From Virgibacillus halotolerans (GTDB taxonomy: Bacteria > Bacillota > Bacilli > Bacillales > Amphibacillaceae): a DNA stretch of 64,000 nt. This document shows positions 20,706-30,059 of this stretch, piece after piece. Every line of letters begins with the position of its first letter. The stretch's first letter is position 1. Location of the stretch: the NCBI RefSeq assembly GCF_016908515.1, contig NZ_JAFBEA010000001.1, positions 868,001 to 932,000 of the forward strand. Direction: 5' to 3'. The position numbers were made by a program, and so were the translations under genes. The notes under the pieces were generated by a model that worked only from the letters and a program-made list of their open reading frames with translations, had not been told where the DNA came from and searched no databases.

Positions 20706-21515
20706 TTATGGTGTATAACCTAGGAATCCTAGCATTCTACCCGTTTCACCATTATCTCTCCGATGTGAAAAAAATAAGTTTTGCTGATCAAACGTGCAAT
20801 AGTTTGTTACATCTATATTATGACGTAAAATGCCAGATTGTAAAAGGATTTCAACATTTAGTTGCTTTAAATCAAGTAAATACCGATCATTTCCCATATC
20901 GGTAACTGTTTTTCCTCTAAATTTTTCATCCATAGAATCAATGACCACATGGTTTACTTCATAAAAAGGCTGAGAAATACAAGGACCAACAACAACAAGC
21001 AGGTCTGACTTGTTTACACCTACTTGCGAAAATCGCGCGACCATTTTTTCTGCCATTCGCTGAACCGTTCCTTTCCACCCGGCATGTGCTATCCCAATAT
21101 ATCCTGATACAGGATCGAAAAAAAACAAGGGAACACAATCCGCGAAAAAAGCGGTGCATAGTATGCCCGATTGATTGGTAATCAATCCATCCGTTCCGGT
21201 TATTGAGCTTTGGTAGGAAGTGGCGCCTTTACCTTTGTCTTCTTCGCCCACCACTTTTATGTTTGTTTGATGTACCTGTTCACCGGATACCCAATTGTCC
21301 ATTGAAACATTTAGTGCTTCTGCTAATCTTTTTCTGTTGGTGATGACGTCTTCTATTTTGTCAGATACGTGTAATCCCATGTTTAATGAGTGGAAGGGCA
21401 ACGCACTCGTTCCACCTATTCTCGTTGTAAAACCTGCTTTTAAATTAGGGTTTATTTTCTGCCATTTTTCGATGTTTAAATAGGATGAGTGATTGTGTAA
21501 AAAAGGTTCGCTCAT
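20706..21515 (-). CDS. pgeF: Peptidoglycan editing factor PgeF (YlmD, multicopper-oxidase-like)
   Basis: 269 residues of the DUF152/YfiH family. Metal-site residues are in GTAFFADCVPLFF and IAHAGWKGT (about residues 119-147), with CTFDQQNLFFSHRRDNGETG near the C-terminus. E. coli YfiH removes wrongly incorporated L-serine peptidoglycan precursors; laccase-like activity is also reported. AGGAGG precedes the ATG. Confidence 0.9.
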   Translation of the reverse strand: MSEPFLHNHSSYLNIEKWQKINPNLKAGFTTRIGGTSALPFHSLNMGLHVSDKIEDVITNRKRLAEALNVSMDNWVSGEQVHQTNIKVVGEEDKGKGATSYQSSITGTDGLITNQSGILCTAFFADCVPLFFFDPVSGYIGIAHAGWKGTVQRMAEKMVARFSQVGVNKSDLLVVVGPCISQPFYEVNHVVIDSMDEKFRGKTVTDMGNDRYLLDLKQLNVEILLQSGILRHNIDVTNYCTFDQQNLFFSHRRDNGETGRMLGFLGYTP

Positions 21516-21570
21516 TGGAAGTCCTCCTAGAAGTATACTTGTATCATTCTAACATATTATAGCAATTTTT

Positions 21571-21843
21571 TTACTTTCCGTATTGTGATTCGATATACAA
21601 TTGTGGCCCCTCGACATCTTTTACAAGTATGACGTCCGAGCCAATTCGCATGATTTGGTTCCAATAAATAATTAATTCATCCATTTTTCCGAATAGATTT
21701 GCCTTCTTCTCCTTAGCAAGAATAATAATTGCCAAAATTTCACCGGTATTCGGATCGATTTCCAAATCTGAGATATGTCCTAATCGTCTACCATCATCTA
21801 TAATAATAACTTCTTTTAATTGCAATTCTGATAACATGATCAT
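21571..21843 (-). CDS. ylmC: YlmC/YmxH-family PRC-barrel sporulation protein
   Basis: 90 residues from the ATG preceded by AAGGTGGGGTG. PRC-barrel: MLSELQLKEVIIIDDGRRLG...DLEIDPNTGEILAIII. Related to sporulation-associated YlmC/YmxH; no biochemical role known. First gene after the sigG terminator. Confidence 0.88.
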   Translation of the reverse strand: MIMLSELQLKEVIIIDDGRRLGHISDLEIDPNTGEILAIIILAKEKKANLFGKMDELIIYWNQIMRIGSDVILVKDVEGPQLYIESQYGK

Positions 21844-21905
21844 ACTATTCACCCCACCTTATGCTTAAATATATGCTAGTGAAGGCTAATTTATATGCAA
21901 AAAAA

Positions 21906-21940
21906 GCAAAAGGAACAGGTTCATTACCCGTTCCTTTTGC
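21906..21940 (-). terminator. Terminator of sigG
   Basis: Stem GCAAAAGGAAC / GTTCCTTTTGC followed on the minus strand by TTTTTTTGC. Confidence 0.88.
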
Positions 21941-21954
21941 CTCTATACTTCTCG

Positions 21955-22121
21955 CTTATGCTTTTCGCCTCTGAACAAACCTGCTCAGCTTTTCTTTTGT
22001 CTAGCTTCTCAGGTTAGAGGCTCGAGACATAAGCAATTGACACTTCAAGTACATAAACCGGTACTTGTCGGTCTCTTGCTTATGCTTTTCGCCTCTGAAC
22101 AAACCTGCTCAGCTTTTCTTT
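21955..22121. repeat. Family E hairpin repeat with 43-base direct repeat, after sigG
   Basis: CTTATGCTTTTCGCCTCTGA and the following 23 bases occur at 21955-21997 and again at 22079-22121. The intervening part (GGCTCGAGACATAAGCAATTG) is complementary to the repeat, so a long hairpin can form. The second copy abuts the sigG stop codon. Confidence 0.75.
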
Positions 22122-22122
22122 A

Positions 22123-22905
22123 TTACTCAAACATTTGTTTGTTCATTTGATGGATGGCAGCTTTTTCAAGCCGGGATACTTGCGCTTGAGAAATGCCTAT
22201 TTCATCCGCTACTTCCATTTGGGTCTTGCCCTGGAAAAATCGCTTGTTTAAAATCATTTTTTCTCTTCCGTTCAACTGGTGCATACCTTCCTTCAATGAA
22301 AGCTTATCGACCCAGCTTGCGTCCTCTTCTTTATCATCACTAATTTGGTCCATAACAAAGATCGGGTCGCCCCCATCGTTATAAATTGGTTCAAATAAGG
22401 ATACTGGATCTTGAATCGCATCCATCGCAAACACAATATCTGAATGGGGAATCCCCATTTCCTCTGCGATCTCCATTGGTGTTGGTTCCTTCGATGTTTT
22501 GCTAATCAATTTTTCCCTGACCTGTAGTGCTTTATAAGCTATATCTCGTAAGGACCGGGAAACTCTAATCGGGTTATTGTCCCTTAAGTATCTTCTGATC
22601 TCACCGATGATCATAGGAACAGCATATGTGGAAAATCTAACATTATGTCCTAAATCAAAATTGTCTATTGATTTCATTAAGCCGATACAGCCGACTTGAA
22701 ATAAATCATCTACATATTCACCACGATTATTAAATCGCTGTATGACACTTAGTACAAGACGCAAATTCCCATTTACAAGTTCCTCTCTTGCGGATAGGTC
22801 TCCGTCCTGCTGCATCTTAACAAACAACTTACGCATTTCTTCATTTTTTAATACGGGTAATTTTGATGTATCAACACCACATATCTCTACTTTATGTTTA
22901 GCCAC
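22123..22905 (-). CDS. sigG: RNA polymerase sporulation sigma factor sigma-G
   Basis: 260 residues from GTG, with GGGAGGG upstream. Late forespore sigma factor. The N-terminus KVEICGVDTSKLPVL is diagnostic for SigG; region 2 (FQVGCIGLMKSIDNFDLG, RFSTYAVPMIIGEIRRYLRDN) and C-terminal region 4 helix-turn-helix (QMEVADEIGISQAQVSRLEK) follow. A sigma-F promoter lies about 40 bases upstream. As in B. subtilis it follows sigE. Confidence 0.97.
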   Translation of the reverse strand: MAKHKVEICGVDTSKLPVLKNEEMRKLFVKMQQDGDLSAREELVNGNLRLVLSVIQRFNNRGEYVDDLFQVGCIGLMKSIDNFDLGHNVRFSTYAVPMIIGEIRRYLRDNNPIRVSRSLRDIAYKALQVREKLISKTSKEPTPMEIAEEMGIPHSDIVFAMDAIQDPVSLFEPIYNDGGDPIFVMDQISDDKEEDASWVDKLSLKEGMHQLNGREKMILNKRFFQGKTQMEVADEIGISQAQVSRLEKAAIHQMNKQMFE

Positions 22906-22945
22906 TATTGTTCAACCCTCCCAGTTGGTGATGCTGTTCATGGAC

Positions 22946-22974
22946 AGTATCTCCGCCTGGGTTATTTTTTATGC
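22946..22974 (-). promoter_or_regulatory. Sigma-F type promoter of sigG
   Basis: On the minus strand GCATA, 15-base spacer, GGAGATACT: the latter fits the GGnnAnAnT -10 consensus of sigma-F exactly. spoIIIG (sigG) is known to be transcribed by sigma-F. Confidence 0.75.
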
Positions 22975-23030
22975 AGGGTTATCTTCGTAGAAAACATGAA
23001 AATAATGGCTTATTTATAGATGGATCAAGG

Positions 23031-23750
23031 CTAAACCATTTTATTAAATTCTTTTTTTAGACGCCTGATTATTTTCTTTTCTAAACGCGAAATATAGGAT
23101 TGAGAAATGCCCAGCATATCCGCTACATCCTTTTGCGTTTTTTCTTCTTTTCCAATCAAACCAAAACGCAATTCCATGATTTGTTTCTCGCGATCATTCA
23201 GCTGTGATAGCGCGCTTTTAAGCAGACTTTTATCCACTTTGACTTCCAAATTTTTGGTGATAATATCGTTGTCCGTGCCTAACACGTCGGATAAAAGCAA
23301 TTCATTTCCATCCCAATCAATATTTAAAGGCTCATCAAATGAGATCTCTGATTTCGTCTTATTGTTTCTTCGCAGATACATGAGTATTTCATTTTCAATG
23401 CACCTTGATGCATATGTAGCCAATTTTATTTTCTTTTCCGGATTAAAAGTGTTTACAGCTTTAATCAGACCAATCGTACCAATACTAATTAAATCTTCAA
23501 TATTAATCCCCGTATTTTCAAATTTCCGGGCAATGTAAACAACCAAACGCAAATTACGTTCAATCAACATCGCTCTAGCAGATTTGTCCCCTTTTGGAAG
23601 TAACAGTAATAATTCCTGTTCTTCTTTTTTGGAAAGTGGTGGCGGAAGTGCTTCACTGCCACCAATATAATAGATTTCATCTGATTTTATACCTAATTTT
23701 ATTAATAGTTTGTACCACCATAATTGTAAACGCAATTTCAATGTGCTCAT
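23031..23750 (-). CDS. sigE: RNA polymerase sporulation sigma factor sigma-E (pro-form)
   Basis: 239 residues. Early mother-cell sigma factor. The first about 27 residues ([15 protein letters not shown], amphipathic) form the pro-sequence removed by SpoIIGA. Region 2 reads [18 protein letters not shown] and [12 protein letters not shown]; region 4 is [28 protein letters not shown] precedes the ATG; spoIIGA ends 15 bases upstream, giving the spoIIG operon. Confidence 0.97.
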   Translation of the reverse strand: MSTLKLRLQLWWYKLLIKLGIKSDEIYYIGGSEALPPPLSKKEEQELLLLLPKGDKSARAMLIERNLRLVVYIARKFENTGINIEDLISIGTIGLIKAVNTFNPEKKIKLATYASRCIENEILMYLRRNNKTKSEISFDEPLNIDWDGNELLLSDVLGTDNDIITKNLEVKVDKSLLKSALSQLNDREKQIMELRFGLIGKEEKTQKDVADMLGISQSYISRLEKKIIRRLKKEFNKMV

Positions 23751-23765
23751 TTTACGAGTCCTCCT

Positions 23766-24686
23766 TTACGCAGAATGTACAACTGCTAATTTTAAAATTT
23801 GTGGATGAAGCAAACAATGATAGCTTTGGTCCTTGACCAGTCCAGCAAATTGAATGCCGATTAATACATTGCTTGTACTGATAATTTGTCCTTCATAGTA
23901 AATGGTTAGCTTTTCCGGTCTGAGTGCAAATAGAAACATACTCTTCCCCTGTACCCCTTGATAAGGAACAAGTTGAATATAATTTCCCCACTCATCCGGC
24001 ACTTCCTCCATCTGGAGATTTTCATGTGCTGCACGCAATGATTCCCATTCTCCGTCTGAGAACCATTGTTTTAAAAACATTTCATCACAAATAATGACAG
24101 GTTTTTTAGTTAGTGGATCCACCAGTTGATTGCCGCTATCAATATATCCGGTTGTTGAATAGCTTTGATCCTTTAATTGTATCGTTACAGGACACTGCTG
24201 GTCATAACGAATCTTCTCTTTAACATGGTTGTCCATACGCGATTTTGTAAACAGCCAAACACAAGGGAATCCAATGAATACAAATAGCCAACTAACGGGA
24301 TCGCCATAACCACTGTTAAAAGTAAGTACACCACTCATGGATAATCCAAATGGGTTTTGAAATAAAAAATGAATCGCAATTAATCCACCTCCGATTGCAA
24401 ATGTTGTAAAATAAAAAAGTGAAAGTAGTTTCATCATGCGATAAATCGATACAAACCCAAAGGCGCAGAAGATAATAACAATGGAATATAGTAATTTACC
24501 TGGAACACTGGTGAATGCGCTATCAGGAAAATAGAGTGAAATTGGTACAAGTAAGGAAGCAACCACCGCACCGAATAACAATCGTCTCTTCCTGGTACCC
24601 TCTCTTGCTAAGCCCTTCGTTAACAGGAGAAGCATCAAATCAAGGAAAAGATTTAATGCCCAGACAGCATCAAGATAAATAGTCAC
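23766..24686 (-). CDS. spoIIGA: Sigma-E processing peptidase SpoIIGA
   Basis: 306 residues from GTG with GGAAGGG upstream. Five membrane helices in residues 1-150, then a retroviral-like aspartic protease domain; the catalytic D-S-G is in TGYIDSGNQLVDP (about residue 183). Activated by SpoIIR from the forespore, it cleaves pro-sigma-E. Confidence 0.95.
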   Translation of the reverse strand: MTIYLDAVWALNLFLDLMLLLLTKGLAREGTRKRRLLFGAVVASLLVPISLYFPDSAFTSVPGKLLYSIVIIFCAFGFVSIYRMMKLLSLFYFTTFAIGGGLIAIHFLFQNPFGLSMSGVLTFNSGYGDPVSWLFVFIGFPCVWLFTKSRMDNHVKEKIRYDQQCPVTIQLKDQSYSTTGYIDSGNQLVDPLTKKPVIICDEMFLKQWFSDGEWESLRAAHENLQMEEVPDEWGNYIQLVPYQGVQGKSMFLFALRPEKLTIYYEGQIISTSNVLIGIQFAGLVKDQSYHCLLHPQILKLAVVHSA

Positions 24687-24762
24687 TATACCCTTCCTTT
24701 CATTAACAAAGTACCCCCTTATTCCCTATTCCTATTTTCATTGCTGTTAAGGATTAAAGAAA

Positions 24763-24795
24763 AGTATACGCGAATCAATAGGCAAAGTCTGTCAC
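24763..24795 (-). promoter_or_regulatory. Candidate spoIIG-type promoter with long spacer
   Basis: Minus strand GTGACA, 21-base spacer, TATACT, about 75 bases before spoIIGA. B. subtilis spoIIG is known for an unusually long (22 bp) spacing and dependence on Spo0A-P. Clear Spo0A boxes were not identified. Confidence 0.55.
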
Positions 24796-24894
24796 TTCTT
24801 GTATGCATATTTAGACTATTTTTAACTAGTTACCAATAAGTTTGTCATGCCTGCACAACAGAGAATAAGGAGTTAATCAAATCATGAAAACAAA

Positions 24895-24934
24895 TAAAAA
24901 AGCAAACGCACAGTCTATTAACTGCACGTTTGCT
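24895..24934 (-). terminator. Terminator of ftsZ
   Basis: AGCAAACG...CAGT and ACTG...CGTTTGCT form a stem with a small internal loop, followed on the minus strand by TTTTTTATTTG. Positioned 34 bases after the ftsZ stop. Confidence 0.8.
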
Positions 24935-24967
24935 ATATAATATTGTTTATTTATTAATTTGTTCCAT

Positions 24968-26119
24968 TTAACGTCTACGGTTGCGATTTCTTAAGAAGGT
25001 TGGGATGTCTAATGTATCCTCTTCCTGTTTCGGACGTTGTTGCTGTTGCTGCTGTATTGGTTCCCTAGGTTCCCTTGGCTGCTGCACCTCATCATTCGCC
25101 CTTGTAGCGGCCTGTTGCTGATGATTGATTATCGGACGTTGTTTTGGTGCATTTTCCTTTTGCAGTGCTTCATCAAAACCAGTTGCAATTACAGTTACAA
25201 CGATCTCGTCTTTCAAGTTTTCATTGATAACAGATCCAAAAATAACATTCACTTCTTTATCTGCTGCGGAAGTTACTAGGTCAGCTGCTTCCTGAACTTC
25301 ATATAAGCTTAGCGATGATCCACCGGTTATATTCATTAATATACCATGTGCGCCATCAACCGATGTTTCCAATAATGGAGATGAAATTGCCTTTTTCGCA
25401 GCTTCTGTTGCCCTTGTTTCGCCAGTTGCGACACCAATTCCCATTAACGCAGACCCTTTATCAAACATAATTGTTTTTACATCTGCAAAGTCAACATTAA
25501 TCAAACCTGGTTTAGCAATTAAATCAGAAATACCTTGTACACCTTGTCTTAATACATTGTCAGCTTCACGAAATGCTTCTAACATAGGCGTATTTTTATC
25601 TACAATTTCCAGTAGACGATCATTCGGGATTACAATTAATGTGTCTACTGCGCTTTTTAATGTATCAATTCCAGAAATCGCCTGGGTAGATCGTCTTTTC
25701 CCTTCAAAAGAAAACGGACGTGTTACAACACCGACAGTTAAAGCACCTAAGTCCTTCGCAACTTGAGCGATAACCGGTGCAGCACCTGTACCCGTGCCAC
25801 CACCCATACCAGCAGTAACAAAAATCATATCCGCACCTTGTAGTGCGTCCTCAAGCTGTTCTTTACTCTCTTCCGCTGCCTTTTTACCTACTTCAGGGTT
25901 GGCACCCGCACCCAGTCCACGTGTGAGCTTACCACCAATTTGCAGTTTCACCTCTGCCAAAGATAGATTTAATGCTTGGGAATCGGTGTTCACTGCAATA
26001 AATTCTACACCTTCTACACCATGCTCAATCATGCGGTTAACAGCGTTATTTCCGCCACCACCAACACCAATCACTTTTATTGTCGCTAACTCATCCATAT
26101 TTGTATCAAACTCTAACAT
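24968..26119 (-). CDS. ftsZ: Cell division GTPase FtsZ
   Basis: 383 residues. Tubulin-like GTPase forming the Z-ring. Signature [14 protein letters not shown] (about residues 104-117), T7 catalytic loop near residue 205, a glutamine- and proline-rich linker (about 320-365), and the conserved C-terminal peptide [13 protein letters not shown] that binds FtsA and SepF. AGGAGG precedes the ATG. In an ftsA-ftsZ unit. Confidence 0.98.
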   Translation of the reverse strand: MLEFDTNMDELATIKVIGVGGGGNNAVNRMIEHGVEGVEFIAVNTDSQALNLSLAEVKLQIGGKLTRGLGAGANPEVGKKAAEESKEQLEDALQGADMIFVTAGMGGGTGTGAAPVIAQVAKDLGALTVGVVTRPFSFEGKRRSTQAISGIDTLKSAVDTLIVIPNDRLLEIVDKNTPMLEAFREADNVLRQGVQGISDLIAKPGLINVDFADVKTIMFDKGSALMGIGVATGETRATEAAKKAISSPLLETSVDGAHGILMNITGGSSLSLYEVQEAADLVTSAADKEVNVIFGSVINENLKDEIVVTVIATGFDEALQKENAPKQRPIINHQQQAATRANDEVQQPREPREPIQQQQQQRPKQEEDTLDIPTFLRNRNRRR

Positions 26120-26182
26120 ATTTCGTTCCTCCTAATATGCAAAATTACAAGAGTTCTAGAATCCAATCCTATAAAAATACTT

Positions 26183-27463
26183 TTAATCAAAGAAATACTT
26201 AAATAAATTAGCGATTCCAGATTCTTTTTTCTTATTTTCTTTCGGTTCACTTGATTTCGATTGTTTTTTTACTCTTTTGGGTTTCTGTTCTTGCGTACCC
26301 ATAATCACAGAAGGGAATAATTCTTTACCTTGTATTTTCGCATTATGATAGGCAAATTGCAATATTCCTACTCCAGCTGTAAACTGCGGTTCTCTAACAC
26401 CTATATAATCCGGTATTGCAATACGGACATTTGACTGATATAAATCCTGCGCAAGCTCTGACACTCCCTGCATTGCCATTGTACCACCTGTTAAGACATA
26501 TCCGCCAGGTAAATCCTGGTAACCCATCTTTCTGATTTCCCGTTCAGCAAAAGCAAATATTTCTTCCATTCTAGCTTCAATCATATCAGAAATTTGCAAT
26601 TGATTATAGTTTTCTTTCGTATTACTGCCGATGACTGAAACATCAAAGGTTTCGTCTTCCCGTGCATCATCATAGAAAGCATGTCCATAATTCAATTTAA
26701 TGTCCTCTGCTTCTTCGGTTGATGTTCTCAGTCCGATAGATAAATCCTTTGTAACATTATCTCCACCTAAACTAACAACACTTGTTGATGCAAGATGGTC
26801 ATTTTCAAAAACAGATACGGTTGAACAGCCACCACCAACATCAATCAGTGCTATTCCCATATTTTTTTCATCCTTGGATAATGCTATCGTACCAGCAGCT
26901 AGTGGCTGCAGACAAATATCTGATACTTGTAAATTAGCACGTTCCACACATTTCAGTGTGTTATGTAAAACTGTTTTTGAACAGGTAATAATGGTCCCTT
27001 CCATTTCTAAACGAACACCAATCATTCCCCTTGGGTCAGTTATTTCATCCAACCCGTCAACAATAAATTGCCTCGGTATAACATCGATGATTTCCCGTTC
27101 CGGTGGTACAGAAACAACTTGTGCACCATCAATTACCCTTGTAATATCTTCATCGCCTATTTCCCTGTCTTCGCTTTGCACAGCAACAACGCCATGACAA
27201 GGCTGCAATTGAACATGATTACCATTAATTCCTACTACCACTCTTTCAATTTCCATACCCACCATTCGCTCTGCTTGTTCAACTGCATTTCTAATGGATT
27301 GTACGGTTTGATCAATATCAACGATCGCACCTTTTTTCATTCCATTAGAGTTTGCTGTACCCACACCAATAATGTTTAGTGAATCATTTAAAACTTCACC
27401 AATAATTACTTTTATTTTTGTTGTACCTATATCAAGACTTACTAAGACTTCGCTGTTACTCAA
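26183..27463 (-). CDS. ftsA: Cell division protein FtsA
   Basis: 426 residues from a TTG start preceded by GGGAGGTG. Actin-like ATPase that tethers FtsZ to the membrane. Phosphate-1 motif SLDIGTTKIKVIIG at residues 9-22, second in ALIDVGGGCSTVSVF, and a C-terminal basic linker ending in the amphipathic helix ANLFKYFFD. Confidence 0.96.
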   Translation of the reverse strand: MSNSEVLVSLDIGTTKIKVIIGEVLNDSLNIIGVGTANSNGMKKGAIVDIDQTVQSIRNAVEQAERMVGMEIERVVVGINGNHVQLQPCHGVVAVQSEDREIGDEDITRVIDGAQVVSVPPEREIIDVIPRQFIVDGLDEITDPRGMIGVRLEMEGTIITCSKTVLHNTLKCVERANLQVSDICLQPLAAGTIALSKDEKNMGIALIDVGGGCSTVSVFENDHLASTSVVSLGGDNVTKDLSIGLRTSTEEAEDIKLNYGHAFYDDAREDETFDVSVIGSNTKENYNQLQISDMIEARMEEIFAFAEREIRKMGYQDLPGGYVLTGGTMAMQGVSELAQDLYQSNVRIAIPDYIGVREPQFTAGVGILQFAYHNAKIQGKELFPSVIMGTQEQKPKRVKKQSKSSEPKENKKKESGIANLFKYFFD

Positions 27464-27739
27464 AGAAAGGCACCTCCCAATTCAAAACTATCTGGATGCA
27501 TGATCAGATAGCTATCCAATTTTCATTATCATACACTTGTATATACTATTTTATAGGAATTGATGTAAAAAAGAAAACATATATAGGTAATTCCACAAAA
27601 AACCGCAGATCCCTTTTATTTCCTTGAAAAAATAAATATTTTCTTCCTATATGATTACTTTTGATTCAGCATTATACTATTTCGTAGAACATATAGCTTA
27701 TATGGCTTTCGTCCAATGATTAAATGTTCGCTGATGATC
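27464..27739. other. ftsA leader region; ylxW, ylxX and sbp absent
   Basis: Where B. subtilis has ylxW-ylxX-sbp, only non-coding sequence is present. A hairpin CTATCTG/CAGATAG lies at 27488-27511, just upstream of the ftsA ribosome site. No promoter could be set with confidence. Confidence 0.6.
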
Positions 27740-28591
27740 CTATTCTGTTCCATCATTCGATTCCATTTCAGCTTCCTCTGCTTCTTCAAATGATTGATCA
27801 ACAGATTCATCGATTGATTCATCTTCATTGTTATCTTCTGAATCCTTATCGAATGATTCAAAATAAACACCTACACCGATATGAATGATCCCCTTACTGT
27901 CCGTGTCTAACTGCGACACAATGGAAGGATATACTTTCATTTTTTCTGCAAAATCTCTTATCGTTCCACTTACAACAAATCCATCATTCATATACAGTAA
28001 TATTTTATGTTTATTGTCATCTGTCGGTTTCCAATGGATCTCAGAAATTAAATTTGTAATACTATCAGGTAATTTCTTTAACTCCCCTGTCATACTATGT
28101 AGATATTCCTTGTCTTTAAAATCGAGCAGTAATGGTGCATTACCATTGAAGGAACTTTTCCCAAATGCTTCCAGCGTTTTTCCATTTCCAAGAATAGGAT
28201 AATAATTATTATCCTTTTCAACATAGCCCACTAATTCGTGTTCGCTGATTTGGATTTCTACAGTCGATGGTAACTTCCTGCCAATCTCAACCGATTCAAC
28301 AACCGGGTTCTCATTTAATGATTTTTTTATATCTGATTTATTAATCGTCCAAATATTCATATCGGTTGTTAAACCACTTTCGTTAATTATTGATTCCTCA
28401 GCAATATAAGAATTACCAGTGACCGAAATTGTTTTAATATGACTTAACGGTGATTGAAGATAGACGATGATAGAAATTAAGAAGAAAAAGATAGTTAGAT
28501 AAAATACTAAGCGTCGATTAGCCTTTTTTTTGCGGGCTTGTTTCAATTTCGGAATACGATCCTCAATGGAAACAATTTTCTTTTTGCTCAT
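27740..28591 (-). CDS. divIB: Cell division protein DivIB/FtsQ
   Basis: 283 residues. Basic cytosolic start (MSKKKIVSIEDRIPK), one membrane helix (about 27-46), POTRA domain (SHIKTISVTGN onward) and beta domain. The extracellular tail after residue 245 is strongly acidic (DKDSEDNNEDESIDES and beyond). Partners are FtsL and DivIC. Normally murB precedes it; here a non-coding gap with a family D repeat does. Confidence 0.93.
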   Translation of the reverse strand: MSKKKIVSIEDRIPKLKQARKKKANRRLVFYLTIFFFLISIIVYLQSPLSHIKTISVTGNSYIAEESIINESGLTTDMNIWTINKSDIKKSLNENPVVESVEIGRKLPSTVEIQISEHELVGYVEKDNNYYPILGNGKTLEAFGKSSFNGNAPLLLDFKDKEYLHSMTGELKKLPDSITNLISEIHWKPTDDNKHKILLYMNDGFVVSGTIRDFAEKMKVYPSIVSQLDTDSKGIIHIGVGVYFESFDKDSEDNNEDESIDESVDQSFEEAEEAEMESNDGTE

Positions 28592-28912
28592 CTCCGTTTC
28601 TTCCTTTATACAAAAATTACATAATGAAACGATAAAATATCCGTTTTATTCATGTTACATGAATTATATCACATAATGCATGTAAAAATGTAGTATACCG
28701 TGCATTGTTTATCAAGTATTTTTAGAAAACCTGGCTTATCGCCAGACTCTCATAGCCAAAGCCTTGGTTGCACTTATATTGATTCCCCATAAATGGTATG
28801 TTTTCCTATCATCGTAAGCAAGCATGACCGCTGTTTTCGTATACTTTGTTGCTATTGATATATACCAAAGTTCGGCCAAAATGATTAAACTTTTCATTTC
28901 AACTGTAAATCG
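28592..28912. other. Gap between spoVE and divIB, where murG and murB would lie
   Basis: 321 bases without a convincing open frame. A family D repeat occupies 28724-28818; the rest is AT-rich with no recognisable murG or murB remnant. Confidence 0.7.
28724..28818 (+). repeat. Family D repeat, longest copy
   Basis: AGAAAACCTGGCTTATCGCC, then CAAAGCCTTGGTTGCACTT and TTTTCCTATC. Its 5' hairpin is CTGGC-TTATC-GCCAG. Related to 12773, 55083, 57451 and 58611. Confidence 0.7.
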
Positions 28913-30025
28913 TTAAATTTTCCCGTGTTTACTAATATTTAATAATATACCAACAGAGCAAAGGGTTAATGTCAAGGAAGAACCGCCATAGCTTAAAAAC
29001 GGCAATGTAATACCTGTAACAGGAATTAATCCGATAACAACACTGATATTTATCATGACTTGTATGGTTAACATCATGACAATTCCAAGTGCTAGAAATC
29101 GTCCGAATGGATCAGGAGATTCTAAAGAAATCTTTATTCCCCGCCACAATAACACAAAAAATAATCCAATGACAACTGTGCCTCCAATAAAACCAAGCTC
29201 CTCACCTAAAATCGCAAATATAAAATCGGTTTGCGGTTCAGGCAAATAAAAATACTTCTGTAAGCTATTCCCTAATCCAAGTCCCATTAATCCTCCGGGT
29301 CCAATCGCATATAAAGATTGAATAATTTGAAATCCGTCGCCTAATGGGTCCTCCCACGGGTTTAAAAAGGCAGTAATGCGGCTGATACGATAGGGGGCGG
29401 AAAGGATAAGAAAAACAAAACCAGCCACACCTATTCCTGCTAGCCCAAAAAAGTGTAACAGCCTGGCACCAGCAGCAAAAACCATAATCATACAAGTAAG
29501 TACAAGCACCACCCCAGTACCTAAATCCGGTTGGAGCATAATTAAACCAAAAACTGTAAAGATTAAAATGATCGATGGAAAGAATCCTTTTTTAAATGAC
29601 GTAATAAATTTCTGATTCATCGCCAGGTGAGCAGCTAAAAAAATAATGATACCCAGTTTCATAAATTCAGATGGCTGAATGCTAAATGCCCCAACACCAA
29701 TCCAACTTTGTGCGCCTCCACGTACCATCCCTATACCAGGTATCAACACGAGAAATAGTAGCACAAAACAGCTAAACAATATCAATTTCGCATATTTTTT
29801 CCATGTACCATAAGGGATATACATCGTAAAAAACATCGCAATGACCCCAACCCCTGCAAAGAGAACTTGTCTTTTAACATAATAAAATACATCTGAAAAT
29901 TTGTAATCAGCCCATACCCTAGAAGAACTGTATACCATGATAACACCAACAAGCAATAACCCTAAAACAGTGACCAATAATATATAATCCGGTTTATTTT
30001 CGCTTTTTTTAATCTGTTGAAACAA
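28913..30025 (-). CDS. spoVE: SEDS-family lipid II polymerase SpoVE/FtsW
   Basis: About 371 residues with ten membrane helices. SEDS glycosyltransferase partnering a class B PBP; position in the dcw cluster corresponds to B. subtilis spoVE, but divisional FtsW is also possible. Conserved loop segments IQPSEFMKLG, QPDLGTG and GLIPVTGITLPFLSYGGSS. A TTG eight bases after AAGGGG is preferred; a GTG three codons upstream overlaps that ribosome site. The ribosome site is in a hairpin. Confidence 0.93.
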   Translation of the reverse strand: MFQQIKKSENKPDYILLVTVLGLLLVGVIMVYSSSRVWADYKFSDVFYYVKRQVLFAGVGVIAMFFTMYIPYGTWKKYAKLILFSCFVLLFLVLIPGIGMVRGGAQSWIGVGAFSIQPSEFMKLGIIIFLAAHLAMNQKFITSFKKGFFPSIILIFTVFGLIMLQPDLGTGVVLVLTCMIMVFAAGARLLHFFGLAGIGVAGFVFLILSAPYRISRITAFLNPWEDPLGDGFQIIQSLYAIGPGGLMGLGLGNSLQKYFYLPEPQTDFIFAILGEELGFIGGTVVIGLFFVLLWRGIKISLESPDPFGRFLALGIVMMLTIQVMINISVVIGLIPVTGITLPFLSYGGSSLTLTLCSVGILLNISKHGKI

Positions 30026-30033
30026 AGAAAACA

Positions 30034-30059
30034 CCCCTTGTCCATTTTTTGGAAAGGGG
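30034..30059 (-). promoter_or_regulatory. Hairpin masking the spoVE ribosome site
   Basis: Minus strand CCCCTT-T-CCA, A-rich loop, TGG-AC-AAGGGG. The 3' arm is the AAGGGG ribosome site for the TTG start. TGTTTTC follows, so weak termination is an alternative reading. Confidence 0.55.

Noticed and set aside
21955-22121. CRISPR-like direct repeat pair
   Set aside because: Only two units, and the spacer is complementary to the repeat, so it is a hairpin repeat.
27655-27870. 71-codon minus-strand frame at the divIB 3' end, possible ylxW remnant
   Set aside because: Mostly a shifted frame of the divIB acidic tail; no YlxW-like sequence.
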